Assembly (NCBI RefSeq): GCF_009674605.1
Contig: NZ_WKJO01000003.1
Coordinates: 124,001 to 188,000, forward strand
Reading direction: 5' to 3'
Origin: Haloferax litoreum
Lineage (GTDB): Archaea > Halobacteriota > Halobacteria > Halobacteriales > Haloferacaceae
Length of the DNA: 64,000 nucleotides
A program made the translations under genes and the position numbers. The notes beneath the pieces were generated by a model. That model saw only the letters and a list, made by a program, of their open reading frames with translations. It did no database searches and was not told the DNA's origin. Shown piece after piece: positions 8,506-17,883 of this stretch (the stretch's first letter is position 1; the number at the start of each line of letters is the position of its first letter).

Positions 8506-10353
8506 ATGACAGGGTTCGTCGGTGGTCACCTCGAAAGCACGTCCCTCGAATCGTGTGCCGCCGAGTTGTACCGCGAAGACTGGTACGAACAAGCGTCGTT
8601 CCACACTGGTGACCTCGGATTGACAGCCCTTCACCACGGCGAGAAAGACCCGAACGGCTTTACCTCCTGGAAAGATGGTTCTCGTTCCGGAGCCATCTAC
8701 GGTGTCGTGACGAACCTCGACGAACTCGGCCTCGACGTCGGGTCGTTGTTCGAACGCGTCCTCGACGAGCCACAGGCGCTGCTCCCAGAACTCGATGGGA
8801 CGTTCCTCATCACGGCCATGGACGACGACACCGACCGCGTGGTCATCGCTAGCGACAAACTCGGGACTCGCCAGTGCTTCTACATCGACGGAGAACCATT
8901 CGCGTTCGGTACCGAAGTCGGCGCGCTGACCATGCTCCTAGACGACCCACAGGTCGACGAACGCGCGATCAGTGACTTGCTCATGATCGGGCACGTGTGG
9001 GGTGAAAAGACGCTCGTTCAAGGAATCAACTTCCTCCCGTCTGGCTCTATCCTTCAGTACGAAGCCGGCGACGGGTGCGAAATCGAGTCCTACTGGCACC
9101 ACTCGTTCGTGCAGAGTCCCGACGACTCGTACCTCGACGACCTCACGGAGGCGTATCAATCGGTCATTGCGGACATGGCGGCGACCATCGACGGCGACAT
9201 CGGTCTTTGGCTCTCTGGCGGGTTGGACAGCCGGTCGATGGCCGGTGAGCTGAGTCGATACCACGACATCACGACGTACACCTACGACTCGAACCCCGCG
9301 AACGGGAGCAATCTCGAACTCGCTGGCCGTATCTCAGATATCCTCGGTCTCGAAAATAAGCGGGTGAAGATAGAATCTGACCGGTTCGTCGATTCCTTCG
9401 AGAAGTCTGTGCAGTTGACGAGTGGGATGGTCGGGCTCTCGACGTTCACCAACCTCTCGACGGTGTTCAACATCCCCGACATGCCAGATATCATTATCGA
9501 AGGGTGCGGGCAAGGCGGAATGATGGGCGATGGAATCGGACAGGCAGCTATTGAACAGAGTAGTTCCCCCGAAGCAGCACTCTACCGCGCAAAGCACCGG
9601 GTCGATGTCGACGACGCACGGCGTCTCCTCCGGACAGACTTCGATCCGATGACCACGTATCGTGAGGAGGTCCGCAAGAGCGACCAGCCAGACCTCTTCA
9701 GTACCGCGCTGGACTGCTACTATCGCAACTACTTCCCACGGTGCGACTTCGCGAGCAACCCCATTGCCGAGAGTCAGGCTGGGACTCGCGTTCCGTTCAG
9801 CGACACGCAGTTCCTCCAAGCGGTCACGAGGATGCCGCTTTCCCACCGCGTCGCATCGATTCCGTTCACGAACGGGAAGATTCCTGCGGGAACCGCGTAT
9901 CCGAAAGTGGAATTGGTCCGCCGACTCGATGAGCGATTGGCGTCGATCCCCTACGAGCGAACAAAAGTCCCCCCGTCCCGACCCATGTGGCAACACGCGG
10001 TTGGATTCGTGGTCGGGACCTCGGTCGACCGACTTCGTGGGCTCATCGACAGCGACATCCATACCTACGGCGGCCGTTCGATGGTCGGCACCTGGTACCG
10101 GGAGAACAGAGATGTCCGCGAACGAATCGACGACCTACTCGCTTCCGCGTGCGACCGCCCGTACTTCGATGCCGAAGAAATTCACCGCCTGCAGCGCGAA
10201 GAGATGACCGGAGAAGCCGAGCACATGAGCACCATCTCCGGTATCATCACTGGCGAACTCTGGGTCCGCAAGTACATCGACCGCGAGGGAGTAGACGAAC
10301 GAGACGGCGAGTCTTCTGTTCGAGCGGCGGAAAATACCGCACAGACTGTCTGA
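8506..10353 (+). CDS. Asparagine-synthetase-like amidotransferase without N-terminal catalytic Cys
   Basis: 615 residues. Residues 1-190 resemble the class-II glutamine amidotransferase (Ntn) fold of AsnB (DKLGTRQCFY, FAFGTEVGAL). Residues ~220-600 are the ATP-pyrophosphatase synthetase domain with the PP-loop LWLSGGLDSRSMAGEL. True glutaminases start Met-Cys; this protein starts MTGFVGG, so the nucleophile is missing and it may use free ammonia or an unknown amine. In bacterial O-antigen loci, AsnB-like proteins (WbpS, WbtH) amidate uronic-acid carboxyls. Because the adjacent operon makes a di-N-acetylated uronate, an analogous amidation of glycan is my best inference. Lone plus-strand gene; ATG at 8506. 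Confidence 0.8.
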   Translation: MTGFVGGHLESTSLESCAAELYREDWYEQASFHTGDLGLTALHHGEKDPNGFTSWKDGSRSGAIYGVVTNLDELGLDVGSLFERVLDEPQALLPELDGTFLITAMDDDTDRVVIASDKLGTRQCFYIDGEPFAFGTEVGALTMLLDDPQVDERAISDLLMIGHVWGEKTLVQGINFLPSGSILQYEAGDGCEIESYWHHSFVQSPDDSYLDDLTEAYQSVIADMAATIDGDIGLWLSGGLDSRSMAGELSRYHDITTYTYDSNPANGSNLELAGRISDILGLENKRVKIESDRFVDSFEKSVQLTSGMVGLSTFTNLSTVFNIPDMPDIIIEGCGQGGMMGDGIGQAAIEQSSSPEAALYRAKHRVDVDDARRLLRTDFDPMTTYREEVRKSDQPDLFSTALDCYYRNYFPRCDFASNPIAESQAGTRVPFSDTQFLQAVTRMPLSHRVASIPFTNGKIPAGTAYPKVELVRRLDERLASIPYERTKVPPSRPMWQHAVGFVVGTSVDRLRGLIDSDIHTYGGRSMVGTWYRENRDVRERIDDLLASACDRPYFDAEEIHRLQREEMTGEAEHMSTISGIITGELWVRKYIDREGVDERDGESSVRAAENTAQTV

Positions 10354-10364
10354 CCGAGACCACC

Positions 10365-10388
10365 GCTCCTCGGAGCCGTCTATTTTTC
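10365..10388 (+). terminator. Hairpin plus T-run after AsnB-like gene
   Basis: GCTCC/GGAGC stem (10365-10369 with 10372-10376) followed by TATTTTTC at 10381-10388. It lies 12 bases after the stop codon at 10353, between convergent genes. Haloarchaeal termination needs mainly the T-run, so this is plausible but weak. Confidence 0.35.
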
Positions 10389-10454
10389 TGAGAACGACCG
10401 TCACTCGACCGATGAGCGTGTGCTGAAGTTGCCAGTCGAGGAGAGAAGAGGAGC

Positions 10455-11513
10455 TTAGTTTGCGTGGGCGTACATCTCCACCAGATCGTTCGCATTCGAT
10501 TCCCACGAGTAGCGTTCTTCGATAAGTCGTCTATTTCTGCGGCCCATCTGAACCGCCTCGTCGGGGGTCGAGACGAGCCAAACGAGTGCCTGCGTGAGTT
10601 CGTCAGCGTCGCCTGGCGTGACCAGGATGCCATGCTCGTCGGTGATGACTTCGGGGATGCTACCCACGGGCGTCGACACAATTGCATTCCCACCGGCCAT
10701 CCCTTCGAGCATCGCGATTGGGAGTCCCTCGGCGTACGTCGGCAACACGAAGACCGTTCCCCTGCTGAGGAGGTTACGTTTCTCTTTCTCAGAGAGGAAC
10801 CCGAGGTATTCCACGTTGTCGTACGCTTCAGCGACTGCTTCGGCCCGTTCCGCGTAGGGGCCACGACCACCGATGCTCACCTTGAACGAGAGGTCTGGCA
10901 TCGCCTCTAAGGCCTCGATGGCGTCGAGTAACTCGCCGATTCCCTTCCGCTCGATGAGGTTCGAGACGAAGACGATGTGGACGGGGTCGGCCCGGAACGT
11001 CGGTTCGTACTCGGCGGGTTCGACAGCATTCGCCATGACGTGAACCTTGTCGTGATTCGCCCGCTGAGAGACGAGACCGCGCCAGTATTCCGAGAGGACG
11101 ACGACGTCGTCGACAGTGTCGAAGACAAGTGACTGAAGTCGACGAATGAGGAGTGAGTCAGTTTCGAGGAACTCGTCGAACGACGACCCGTGGATGTGGA
11201 GGACGACGGGGACCCGCCAGACGTATGCCGAAAAGAGGACGAAAAAGGCCGAGCGATAGAACGAATACGTATGTGACGAGTGGACGTGGACGATATCCGG
11301 ACGACGCTGGAACGGAAACAAGAGAATCGCCAGAATCGACGAGAGAATCATCCGAACTGCGCGTTCGAGACCCTCGCCCTTCGGAGCAGTGTACCGCGTG
11401 TATAGCCGCACGATCATTCGGTCTTCAAGATATCGACGTTGTTCGGTGATGTACTGGTCGATGCCGCCGGTCCCTCGTGGACCGACGATGAGGAGTTTCT
11501 TTTTTTCGTTCAT
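10455..11513 (-). CDS. Glycosyltransferase family 4 (GT-B fold)
   Basis: 352 residues. The N-terminal Rossmann domain starts MNEKKKLLIVGPRGTGGIDQYI with the glycine loop of GT4 enzymes and contains DIVHVHSSHTY. The C-terminal domain has FVSNLIERKGI and the nucleotide-sugar binding motif EGLPIAMLEGMAGG with the conserved E-x7-E pattern. The family transfers a sugar from a nucleotide donor to a lipid-linked or glycan acceptor with retention. No membrane segment is obvious apart from a hydrophobic patch near residues 55-65, so it probably works at the cytoplasmic membrane face. It is the only clear GT4 in the island. Donor and acceptor cannot be read from the sequence. Confidence 0.9.
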   Translation of the reverse strand: MNEKKKLLIVGPRGTGGIDQYITEQRRYLEDRMIVRLYTRYTAPKGEGLERAVRMILSSILAILLFPFQRRPDIVHVHSSHTYSFYRSAFFVLFSAYVWRVPVVLHIHGSSFDEFLETDSLLIRRLQSLVFDTVDDVVVLSEYWRGLVSQRANHDKVHVMANAVEPAEYEPTFRADPVHIVFVSNLIERKGIGELLDAIEALEAMPDLSFKVSIGGRGPYAERAEAVAEAYDNVEYLGFLSEKEKRNLLSRGTVFVLPTYAEGLPIAMLEGMAGGNAIVSTPVGSIPEVITDEHGILVTPGDADELTQALVWLVSTPDEAVQMGRRNRRLIEERYSWESNANDLVEMYAHAN

Positions 11514-11670
11514 AGTGAGGGGTATAGTCGAGACGCATCTCGGTGCGTCAGTCGATACAAAAATTGGGCCGTCGGGTGGTTAGTTATGAGTCGATTGACC
11601 GTGTATTACGCGTGTGCGCCACGGAACCGTCTCCGGGAAACCCATCCCAACCAAAAGAAGGCGTGGCTCG

Positions 11671-12747
11671 TTACACCGGGACGGTGTGCCGCGAGAGTGA
11701 CTCGACAGTCTCGACAGACCCGTAGTTCAACGCGACCTGAACGATGACGTCAGTCAAGTTGACCTTGTCAGCGAGGAACTCGTCTCTGCGGGTTTGATAG
11801 CGCTGCTTCGTCCCCTCTTCGGTGAGCAGCGTCTCCGCCTTCTCTAGTACCTCTTCGAAGGATTCGAGGTTGGAGATGAGTCCCTGACGTTCGAGTTCGA
11901 CGAAGTTTCTCATGTCGTTCTCGCCGACGAACGAGTTCGACCGGATTGCGGGTGTCCCGAGAAGGGCTGCTTCCGTCACCATCGTCTGTGAATCTGCGAC
12001 GAGCAGGTCTGCTTCGGCCAATACGTCGTGAACGAGCGCAGGGTGGAAGTCGACCGAACGGGCCTCACCGTCGTCGCGCCGTTCTTCGCTCTCATCGAGG
12101 ACGAAGACAGTGGCGTGCTCACTCAGCATCTCGAGCAGTTCCCGTCGACGCTCGGGAGTGAACCCCTGGTGACCAACGTCGTGGTGGGACCCAAAGGCGT
12201 TGAACCGGACGACAACGTATCGCTCGTCGGGGCCGAGACCTAGTTCGTCTCGAACGTCGAACGAGGGTTCGTACACGTCGGGATGTAAGTATGCCGTCTC
12301 TTTGAACCCGTGGAACTGGTAGTGGTTCTCCGAGATTTCCTTTCCAAACGTGTGCGGCGTCAGTATCGCCTTCGCGAACGGGCGTGACACGATGTGGTCG
12401 AGCGAATCCGGTTCAGAGTCGACGACGAGGATAACCGGCGTCCTCGACAGTGCGCCAGCGTGGGCGGCGTACCCACCCATCCCGAAGATGAGGTCGGGCT
12501 TGAACCGACGCACTTCTCTGAAGATGTTCACGTAGTGGAACGGCAGTGAGGTGAACACCGAGTACTTGGTCGTCCCACAGGACCCGTAAATTCGGTGTGG
12601 GAGGTCGTAGTACTCGAGGAGGTCTTTGGTACAACCATAATCACGACCAAGGATGAGTACGTCGTGGCCCCGTCGTCGAAGTTCTCTGACGGCATACTTG
12701 TAGAGGTGGACTTGAGCAGGTGTGTTGGTGAAGAACAGGTAGCGCAT
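11671..12747 (-). CDS. DUF354 family GT-B-like protein
   Basis: I start at ATG 12747 (MRYLFFTNTPAQVHLYKYAVRELRRRGHDV), because the upstream in-frame extension is not protein-like; this gives 358 residues. The N-terminal motif N-TPAQVH-YK and the internal FGMGGYAAHAGALSR and ADLLVADSQTMVTEAALLGTPAIR match DUF354 proteins. These have the fold of UDP-GlcNAc 2-epimerase/MurG-type GT-B enzymes and often occur in archaeal polysaccharide loci. No activity has been firmly assigned to them as far as I know. It lies 157 bases upstream (in transcription sense) of the GT4 gene with the same orientation and could be cotranscribed with it. A glycosyltransferase or epimerase role is inference. Confidence 0.82.
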   Translation of the reverse strand: MRYLFFTNTPAQVHLYKYAVRELRRRGHDVLILGRDYGCTKDLLEYYDLPHRIYGSCGTTKYSVFTSLPFHYVNIFREVRRFKPDLIFGMGGYAAHAGALSRTPVILVVDSEPDSLDHIVSRPFAKAILTPHTFGKEISENHYQFHGFKETAYLHPDVYEPSFDVRDELGLGPDERYVVVRFNAFGSHHDVGHQGFTPERRRELLEMLSEHATVFVLDESEERRDDGEARSVDFHPALVHDVLAEADLLVADSQTMVTEAALLGTPAIRSNSFVGENDMRNFVELERQGLISNLESFEEVLEKAETLLTEEGTKQRYQTRRDEFLADKVNLTDVIVQVALNYGSVETVESLSRHTVPV

Positions 12748-13082
12748 ATTCTCTATCGGGAGGGGACGCCACGAGCAAAAGTAGTTATTCGGCATCTACT
12801 AGCCAGTAGTACCCAAGTTAGTACTGTTCCAACGGGTCAGCGTGGGTAACTCGCCCGTTACAGTCGGCATAACAAAACGACCGAGTGGCTTTCTGTCTCA
12901 CGACGCTGCTGCTGTGCACCGAACCGGGATGCTGTCGTCTTTGTCACCGGCGACGCGCAGCAGTTCACAGCAACAACCACATGTCCCCAACAGACACTTC
13001 GCACACCACCCTGCGCGCGTTCACGCTGGGTTCTACCCGTCCTCGAACGAACTCGACGACCGACCGCGGAGGAGACACGTAG
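12748..13082. promoter_or_regulatory. Divergent intergenic region with ATAACAAA motif at 12869
   Basis: 335 bases between divergent genes. The plus-strand element ATAACAAAACGACC begins at 12869, 214 bases before the YdjM-like start. Frames crossing this region are weak. The minus-strand promoter of the DUF354 gene should lie near 12775-12800. Confidence 0.45.
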
Positions 13083-13670
13083 ATGTGGCCGTGGGAGCAC
13101 GTCGCCGTCGGGTACCTCCTCGTCTCGGTGTGGTCGCGCGTGGCGAAGCGCCCCCTCGATAGCCGTGCCGCAATCGCCGTTCTCGTCGGAACGCAGTTTC
13201 CCGACCTCGTAGACAAACCGCTCGCGTGGTCGCTGGACATCCTCCCGAGTGGTATCTCGGTGGCACACTCGATTTTCGTCTCGGTTCCACTCTCGATTCT
13301 CGTCGTCCTCGTCGCTCGGCGGTTTGAGGTGACGACAGTCGGTGTCGCGTTCGCCCTCGGATACCTCTCGCACATCCCCGCAGACCTGTTCTACAGCGGG
13401 TTCTTCTTCGGGAATTACGGTGCCCTCGGGTCGTTCCTGTGGCCCATCTCGCACGGGCCTGACTCGTCGGCAGCGGGATTGTTCACACAGACGTGGTACT
13501 ACTTGAGTCGATTCCTCGTCTACCTCCGCCAACCCGAGGCGTGGGCGTACCTCCTCTTCGAAGGTATCTTGCTCGGGAGTGCCTTCCTCGCGTGGGTCTC
13601 CGACGGACGGCCCGGTTTGAGCCTCGTGAAGCGCTCTATGAACGGAATTCGGCGAAGCGTTACGAGGTGA
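13083..13670 (+). CDS. Membrane-bound metal-dependent hydrolase, YdjM/DUF457-like
   Basis: 195 residues with about five membrane segments. Conserved polar residues sit where the YdjM (PF04307) family keeps its putative metal ligands: WEHVAVGY near the N-terminus, QFPDLVDKP at ~38-46, VAHSIF at ~60 and LSHIPADLF at ~98. Members are thought to be membrane-embedded hydrolases, often linked to envelope stress in bacteria; the substrate is unknown. It is transcribed alone ahead of the nucleotide-sugar operon, separated by 181 bases that contain another ATAACAAA motif. Function in glycan metabolism is only suggested by location. Confidence 0.75.
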   Translation: MWPWEHVAVGYLLVSVWSRVAKRPLDSRAAIAVLVGTQFPDLVDKPLAWSLDILPSGISVAHSIFVSVPLSILVVLVARRFEVTTVGVAFALGYLSHIPADLFYSGFFFGNYGALGSFLWPISHGPDSSAAGLFTQTWYYLSRFLVYLRQPEAWAYLLFEGILLGSAFLAWVSDGRPGLSLVKRSMNGIRRSVTR

Positions 13671-13701
13671 CCACCAGCCCAAACTGGTGAGCAATCACTC
13701 C

Positions 13702-13715
13702 ATAACAAAGCCATT
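13702..13715 (+). promoter_or_regulatory. ATAACAAA leader motif before the nucleotide-sugar operon
   Basis: ATAACAAAGCCATT, 150 bases before the ATG of the first operon gene. The same core with a C-rich tail recurs at 8410, 12869, 19891, 21299 and 37063, always on the strand of the following gene. Confidence 0.5.
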
Positions 13716-13851
13716 ACCGAGACTGATTTTCTGCAAGGCAGGCAGACTCCCCGCCGAGATACCATGAAAACGACAATTTTACCGCCGACTCGGCCCCCGC
13801 CGAGACGACACACTCGTTCACTCACGGCCGACCCACCGGAGGTGTCGGTCG

Positions 13852-14427
13852 ATGAGCGTCGAACTGGGTAGTGAATCGAACGTCGACGACGGCGTCACGA
13901 TTGGCTACGGTGACGGTGAACGCCCCGTAATCGGGGCGCGCGCCCGGATTCGGTCCGGGAGCATCATCTACCACGACGTGACCATCGGCGACGACTTCGT
14001 CACCGGACACAACGTCCTCGTTCGAGAGCAGACGACTATCGGCGACCACGTGCTCCTCGGAACCGAGACTGTCGTCGACGGAACCACGACTATCGGGTCG
14101 CGAGTCAGCATCCAGACCAACGTCTACATTCCCACGCACACCCGCATCGGCGACGATGTCTTCGTCGGTCCGGGCGTCGTGATGACGAACGACCCGTACC
14201 CCATTCGCACCGACGCCGAACTCGTTGGTCCGACCATCGAGAACAACGCCTCCATCGGCGCGAACGCGACACTCTTGCCGGGCGTGACAATCGGCGAGGG
14301 AGCGTTCGTCGCCGCGGGTGCCGTCGTAGTAGACGACGTACCGCCGCGCACACTCGCAGTCGGTGCACCCGCCGTGCATCGCGAGTTGCCAGAACCACTC
14401 ACAGGAGACAACAAGATTGGACGATGA
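13852..14427 (+). CDS. Hexapeptide N-acetyltransferase, WbpD-like
   Basis: 191 residues of imperfect hexapeptide repeats (left-handed parallel beta-helix), for example IGDDFVTGHN, IGDHVLLGTE, VSIQTNVYIP, IGANATLLPGVTIGEGAFVAAGAVV. WbpD/WlbB enzymes acetylate the 3-amino group of UDP-GlcNAc(3NH2)A using acetyl-CoA. The assignment rests on fold plus context: the next four genes are homologues of the aminotransferase, 3-dehydrogenase, 6-dehydrogenase and 2-epimerase of the same pathway. The stop codon overlaps the start of the next gene by four bases (ATGA), so translation is probably coupled. The conserved NDPYP loop (after VGPGVVMT) is typical of this acetyltransferase group. Confidence 0.85.
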   Translation: MSVELGSESNVDDGVTIGYGDGERPVIGARARIRSGSIIYHDVTIGDDFVTGHNVLVREQTTIGDHVLLGTETVVDGTTTIGSRVSIQTNVYIPTHTRIGDDVFVGPGVVMTNDPYPIRTDAELVGPTIENNASIGANATLLPGVTIGEGAFVAAGAVVVDDVPPRTLAVGAPAVHRELPEPLTGDNKIGR

Positions 14428-15527
14428 CTGACGAGCACATTTCCATCGCCGCACCCCAACTCGGTGCGGAAGAGAGAGACCGAATCGAAACCGTCCTCGA
14501 CAGCGGCATCATCGCCGACGGCCCCGAAGTCAGAGGCTTCGAGCGAGAGTTCGCAGGTTACTGTGGGGCCGACCACGGTGTCGCAACGTCGAACGGAACC
14601 ACTGCCCTCCACGCCGCACTCCACGCACTCGGCATCGGCCCGGGAGACCGCGTCCTGACGACGCCCTTCACGTTTATCGCGACGGCCAACGCCGTCACGT
14701 TCACTGGCGCGGACGTGGGGTTCGTCGACATCGACCCCGAGACGTACAACATCGACCCGGACGCACTCGAAGCGCGACTTCGGAGCGGCGAACAGGTCGA
14801 TGCGGTCATCGCAGTCCACCTGTACGGCCTCCCGGCCGACATGACTCGACTCACTGAACTCGCAGAGACCTACGACTTCCTCCTCGTGGAAGACGCCGCG
14901 CAGGCGCACGGGGCCGAAGTCAATGGCCAGCGCGTCGGGTCGTTCGGAGACGCGGCGTGCTTCTCCTTCTACCCGACGAAGAACATGACCACGAGCGAGG
15001 GTGGGATGATTACCACGAACCACGCCGACGTCGCAGAACGCGCCGCTCGGTTCGTTGACCACGGCCGTGTCTCAGGATACGAACACGGGGAGGTTGGTCA
15101 CAACTTCCGGATGACGAGTATCGCCGCCGCCATCGGACGCGCCCAACTCGAAAAGCTCCCTGATTTTACCACTGCTCGGCAGCGGAACGCCGCCGCACTC
15201 ACGGAGTACCTCGAAGATGCTCCGGTCACGACGCCGGTCACTCCACCGGGCAGAACGCACGTCTTCCACCAGTACACCGTCCAGTGCGACGACGTCGGGC
15301 GCGACGCGCTCAAATCGTACCTCGATGCGAACAACATCGGAACGGGCGTGTACTACCCCAAGCCCGTTCACGAGCAAGCACCCTACAAGCACCTCTCGGT
15401 GTCCGCACCGGTCGCCGAGTCGGTCGCAAAACGCGTCCTCTCGCTTCCGGTTCACCCCGGGCTCAGTGCAGAGGACGTCGAACGCGTCGGCAAAACAGTC
15501 ACGAACTACCTAGAGGTGACGACATGA
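14424..15527 (+). CDS. DegT/DnrJ/EryC1 aminotransferase, WbpE-like
   Basis: 367 residues, the normal length for PLP-dependent sugar aminotransferases. Visible motifs: TSNGTTALHAALHALG (phosphate binding), VEDAAQAHGAEV, and FSFYPTKNMTTSEGGMITTN carrying the internal-aldimine lysine in the PTKN motif. The C-terminal part has FHQYTV and TGVYYPKPVHEQ. The proposed reaction is glutamate-dependent amination of UDP-3-keto-GlcNAcA at C3 to the 3-amino sugar, in sequence with the 3-dehydrogenase downstream and the acetyltransferase upstream. It overlaps both neighbours by four bases. Confidence 0.9.
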   Translation: MTDEHISIAAPQLGAEERDRIETVLDSGIIADGPEVRGFEREFAGYCGADHGVATSNGTTALHAALHALGIGPGDRVLTTPFTFIATANAVTFTGADVGFVDIDPETYNIDPDALEARLRSGEQVDAVIAVHLYGLPADMTRLTELAETYDFLLVEDAAQAHGAEVNGQRVGSFGDAACFSFYPTKNMTTSEGGMITTNHADVAERAARFVDHGRVSGYEHGEVGHNFRMTSIAAAIGRAQLEKLPDFTTARQRNAAALTEYLEDAPVTTPVTPPGRTHVFHQYTVQCDDVGRDALKSYLDANNIGTGVYYPKPVHEQAPYKHLSVSAPVAESVAKRVLSLPVHPGLSAEDVERVGKTVTNYLEVTT

Positions 15528-16507
15528 GACGCTCCGTTGCTGCCGGCGTCATCGGGGTCGGTGCCATGGGAACCAATCACGCTCGTGTCTACTCCGAACT
15601 TCGCGGTGTCGAACTTGTCGGCATCGCCGACGCCGACCACGAGCGTGCTACCGCAGTCGCGGCAGACTTCGGCACCGAGGCGTTCACCATCGACGAACTG
15701 CTCGAACGAGTCGACGTCGTCACCGTCGCCGTCCCGACGCCGTACCACGCGTCCATCACGAGACAGTGCATCGAAGCGGGTGTCCACACCCTCGTCGAGA
15801 AACCGTTCGTCGACGACAAACTGGAGGGGGAAGGACTCATAGCCCTCGCCGAGTGGAACGGCGTGACCCTCCAGATTGGTCACATCGAGCGCTTCAACCC
15901 CGCGATTCGCTCACTCGAGAAAATCCTCGACGACGTCGAACCAATCGCCATTACGGCGAATCGACTCGGTCCGCCACTGAACCGTGACGTCGACGACGGG
16001 GTCATCATGGACCTCATGATTCACGACATCGACGTCGTCCTCTCGCTCGTCGATTCAGATATTACGACACTCTCAGCGACGAGTGCGGCAGACGAACAGT
16101 ACGCGACGGCCCAGTTGACCTTCGCGAACGGAGTGGTCAGCACGCTGACCGCGAGTCGAGTGACACAACAGAAGACGCGCACGCTCGACATCACGGCTCC
16201 TGACCGCCTCATTCGGGTCGATTACGTGAACCAGTCGGTCCAAATTTTCCGCCAGTCGCGTCCCGACTACCTCCGCGAGAACGGGAACATCCGCTTCCGC
16301 CACGAGGTAGTCATGGAGCAGCCGATGATAGAAGCAGGCGAACCACTCAAACACGAACTCGAATCGTTCATCGAAGCGGCGATAGAGGGCAGTCCGGTAA
16401 TTGTCTCCGCCGCCGATGGCCTCCGTGCAGTCGAAATTGCACAGCGTATCAAGGCCGCAGCACACGCGAACGAACAGACCGTCGAAGTCTCTGAGGAGGC
16501 ACGATGA
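15524..16507 (+). CDS. Gfo/Idh/MocA oxidoreductase, WbpB-like
   Basis: 327 residues from the ATG at 15524, which overlaps the preceding stop (ATGA); longer in-frame extensions upstream run through the aminotransferase gene and are rejected. The N-terminus GVIGVGAMGTNHARVY is the NAD(P)-binding Rossmann motif; VEKPFVDD carries the EKP signature lysine, and HIERFNPAI and IMDLMIHDIDVV belong to the substrate domain. WbpB oxidises C3 of UDP-GlcNAcA to the 3-keto sugar and works with the WbpE-type aminotransferase. That reaction is inferred from operon context. Confidence 0.88.
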   Translation: MRRSVAAGVIGVGAMGTNHARVYSELRGVELVGIADADHERATAVAADFGTEAFTIDELLERVDVVTVAVPTPYHASITRQCIEAGVHTLVEKPFVDDKLEGEGLIALAEWNGVTLQIGHIERFNPAIRSLEKILDDVEPIAITANRLGPPLNRDVDDGVIMDLMIHDIDVVLSLVDSDITTLSATSAADEQYATAQLTFANGVVSTLTASRVTQQKTRTLDITAPDRLIRVDYVNQSVQIFRQSRPDYLRENGNIRFRHEVVMEQPMIEAGEPLKHELESFIEAAIEGSPVIVSAADGLRAVEIAQRIKAAAHANEQTVEVSEEAR

Positions 16508-17883
16508 CCACCAGCAGTTCTGGCCTCTACAACTCGACGCGGCCCCCAGAGGGACAGCGAACGGCCCTCACGGATGGGGCTGTGCCCGTCGCCGTCTACG
16601 GGCTTGGAAAGATGGGCCTCCCCTTGGCCGCCGTCTACGCACAGGCGACGGGAAACGTCGTCGGCGTGGATATCGACCCGGACGTGGTTCGAACCGTCAA
16701 CGACGGAGAGTGCCACGTGGCGAAAGAACCCGGTCTACCGGAACTCGTCGCAGCACAGGTCGAACGCGGTGCGTTACGGGCCACGACCGATAGCGTCGCC
16801 GCGGCCGAAGAAGCGGCGATTCACGTCATCATCGTTCCGACGCCGTTGACGGACGACCGGGAACCCGACCTCGCGGCGTTCGAGGCGGTTCTAGACAGTA
16901 TCGCTGCGGGACTCGCACCCGGAGATATGGTCGTCGTCGAGTGTACCGTCCCACCGGGAACGAGTCGTGACCTCGTCGTCCCGTACCTCGAATCCGAGAG
17001 CGGTCTCTCACGCACCGAGTTCGGTGTCGCGTTCTGCCCCGAACGAACGTCGTCGGGGCGAGCGTTGCAGGACATCACCGAGTCGCATCCGAAAATCGTC
17101 GGTGGCGTCGACGCGGAAGCGACCCGAGCAGCCTCGCTCATCTACGGCGAGATAACGTCGAACGACGTCATCGCCGTGAGTGACGCCACGACTGCGGAGG
17201 CCGTGAAGTTGTTCGAGGGCGTCTACCGAGACGTCAACATCGCACTCGCGAACGAACTCGCTCGCATCCGCGACGACCTCGGCATCAACGTGACGGAAGC
17301 CATCGACGCCGCCAACACGCAACCGTACTGCAACATCCACGCACCCGGCCCCGGCGTCGGTGGTCACTGCATCCCGTGGTACCCGTACTTCATCACGAGT
17401 CGTGTCTCGACAGAGACGCCGTTGATTCTGACCGCCCGAGAGGTCAACGACAGTATGCCGGCGTTCACTGCGGACACACTCCGTGACGAACTCGCGAACG
17501 CTGGCCGTACCATCGATGGCGCGACTGTCGCAGTCCTCGGGGTGACCTACCGACCCGGTGTCGCCGAGACCCGGGCGACGCCGGCAGCAGGCATCATCGA
17601 CCGCCTGAGCGAGTACGGCGCGACGGTCCTCGCAGTCGACCCGATGGTCGACGACGACGACATCGCCTCGTTCGGAGCGACGCCTGTCGCACTCGGTGAC
17701 CTCCCGAACAAGTCGCTGGACGCCGTCGTCGTCGTCACGCCGCACGAAGAGTTCGGCGACATCGAGTGGGCCGACTTCGACGACCTGGTCGTCATCGACG
17801 GGCGTGGAACACTCGGTGACGTCGGTCACCGCGTGTACACGATTGGAGTCGGTCCCCGAGGAAGCGGAGTCAACCATGAGTGA
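16504..17883 (+). CDS. UDP-N-acetylglucosamine 6-dehydrogenase, WbpA/WecC-like
   Basis: 459 residues. The NAD-binding motif VYGLGKMGLPLA lies near residue 30 after an extra N-terminal leader. CPERTSSGRALQDI and the lysine of TAEAVKLFEGVYRDVNIALANE are present, as is the catalytic cysteine motif GPGVGGHCIPWYPYF. The C-terminal domain contains VLGVTYRPGVAETRATPA. Enzymes of the UDP-Glc/GDP-Man dehydrogenase family oxidise C6 of the nucleotide sugar to a carboxylate; the GGHCIP variant is typical of those acting on UDP-GlcNAc or UDP-ManNAc. It would open the pathway from UDP-GlcNAc. It overlaps its upstream neighbour by four bases and the epimerase downstream by eight. Confidence 0.9.
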   Translation: MTTSSSGLYNSTRPPEGQRTALTDGAVPVAVYGLGKMGLPLAAVYAQATGNVVGVDIDPDVVRTVNDGECHVAKEPGLPELVAAQVERGALRATTDSVAAAEEAAIHVIIVPTPLTDDREPDLAAFEAVLDSIAAGLAPGDMVVVECTVPPGTSRDLVVPYLESESGLSRTEFGVAFCPERTSSGRALQDITESHPKIVGGVDAEATRAASLIYGEITSNDVIAVSDATTAEAVKLFEGVYRDVNIALANELARIRDDLGINVTEAIDAANTQPYCNIHAPGPGVGGHCIPWYPYFITSRVSTETPLILTAREVNDSMPAFTADTLRDELANAGRTIDGATVAVLGVTYRPGVAETRATPAAGIIDRLSEYGATVLAVDPMVDDDDIASFGATPVALGDLPNKSLDAVVVVTPHEEFGDIEWADFDDLVVIDGRGTLGDVGHRVYTIGVGPRGSGVNHE

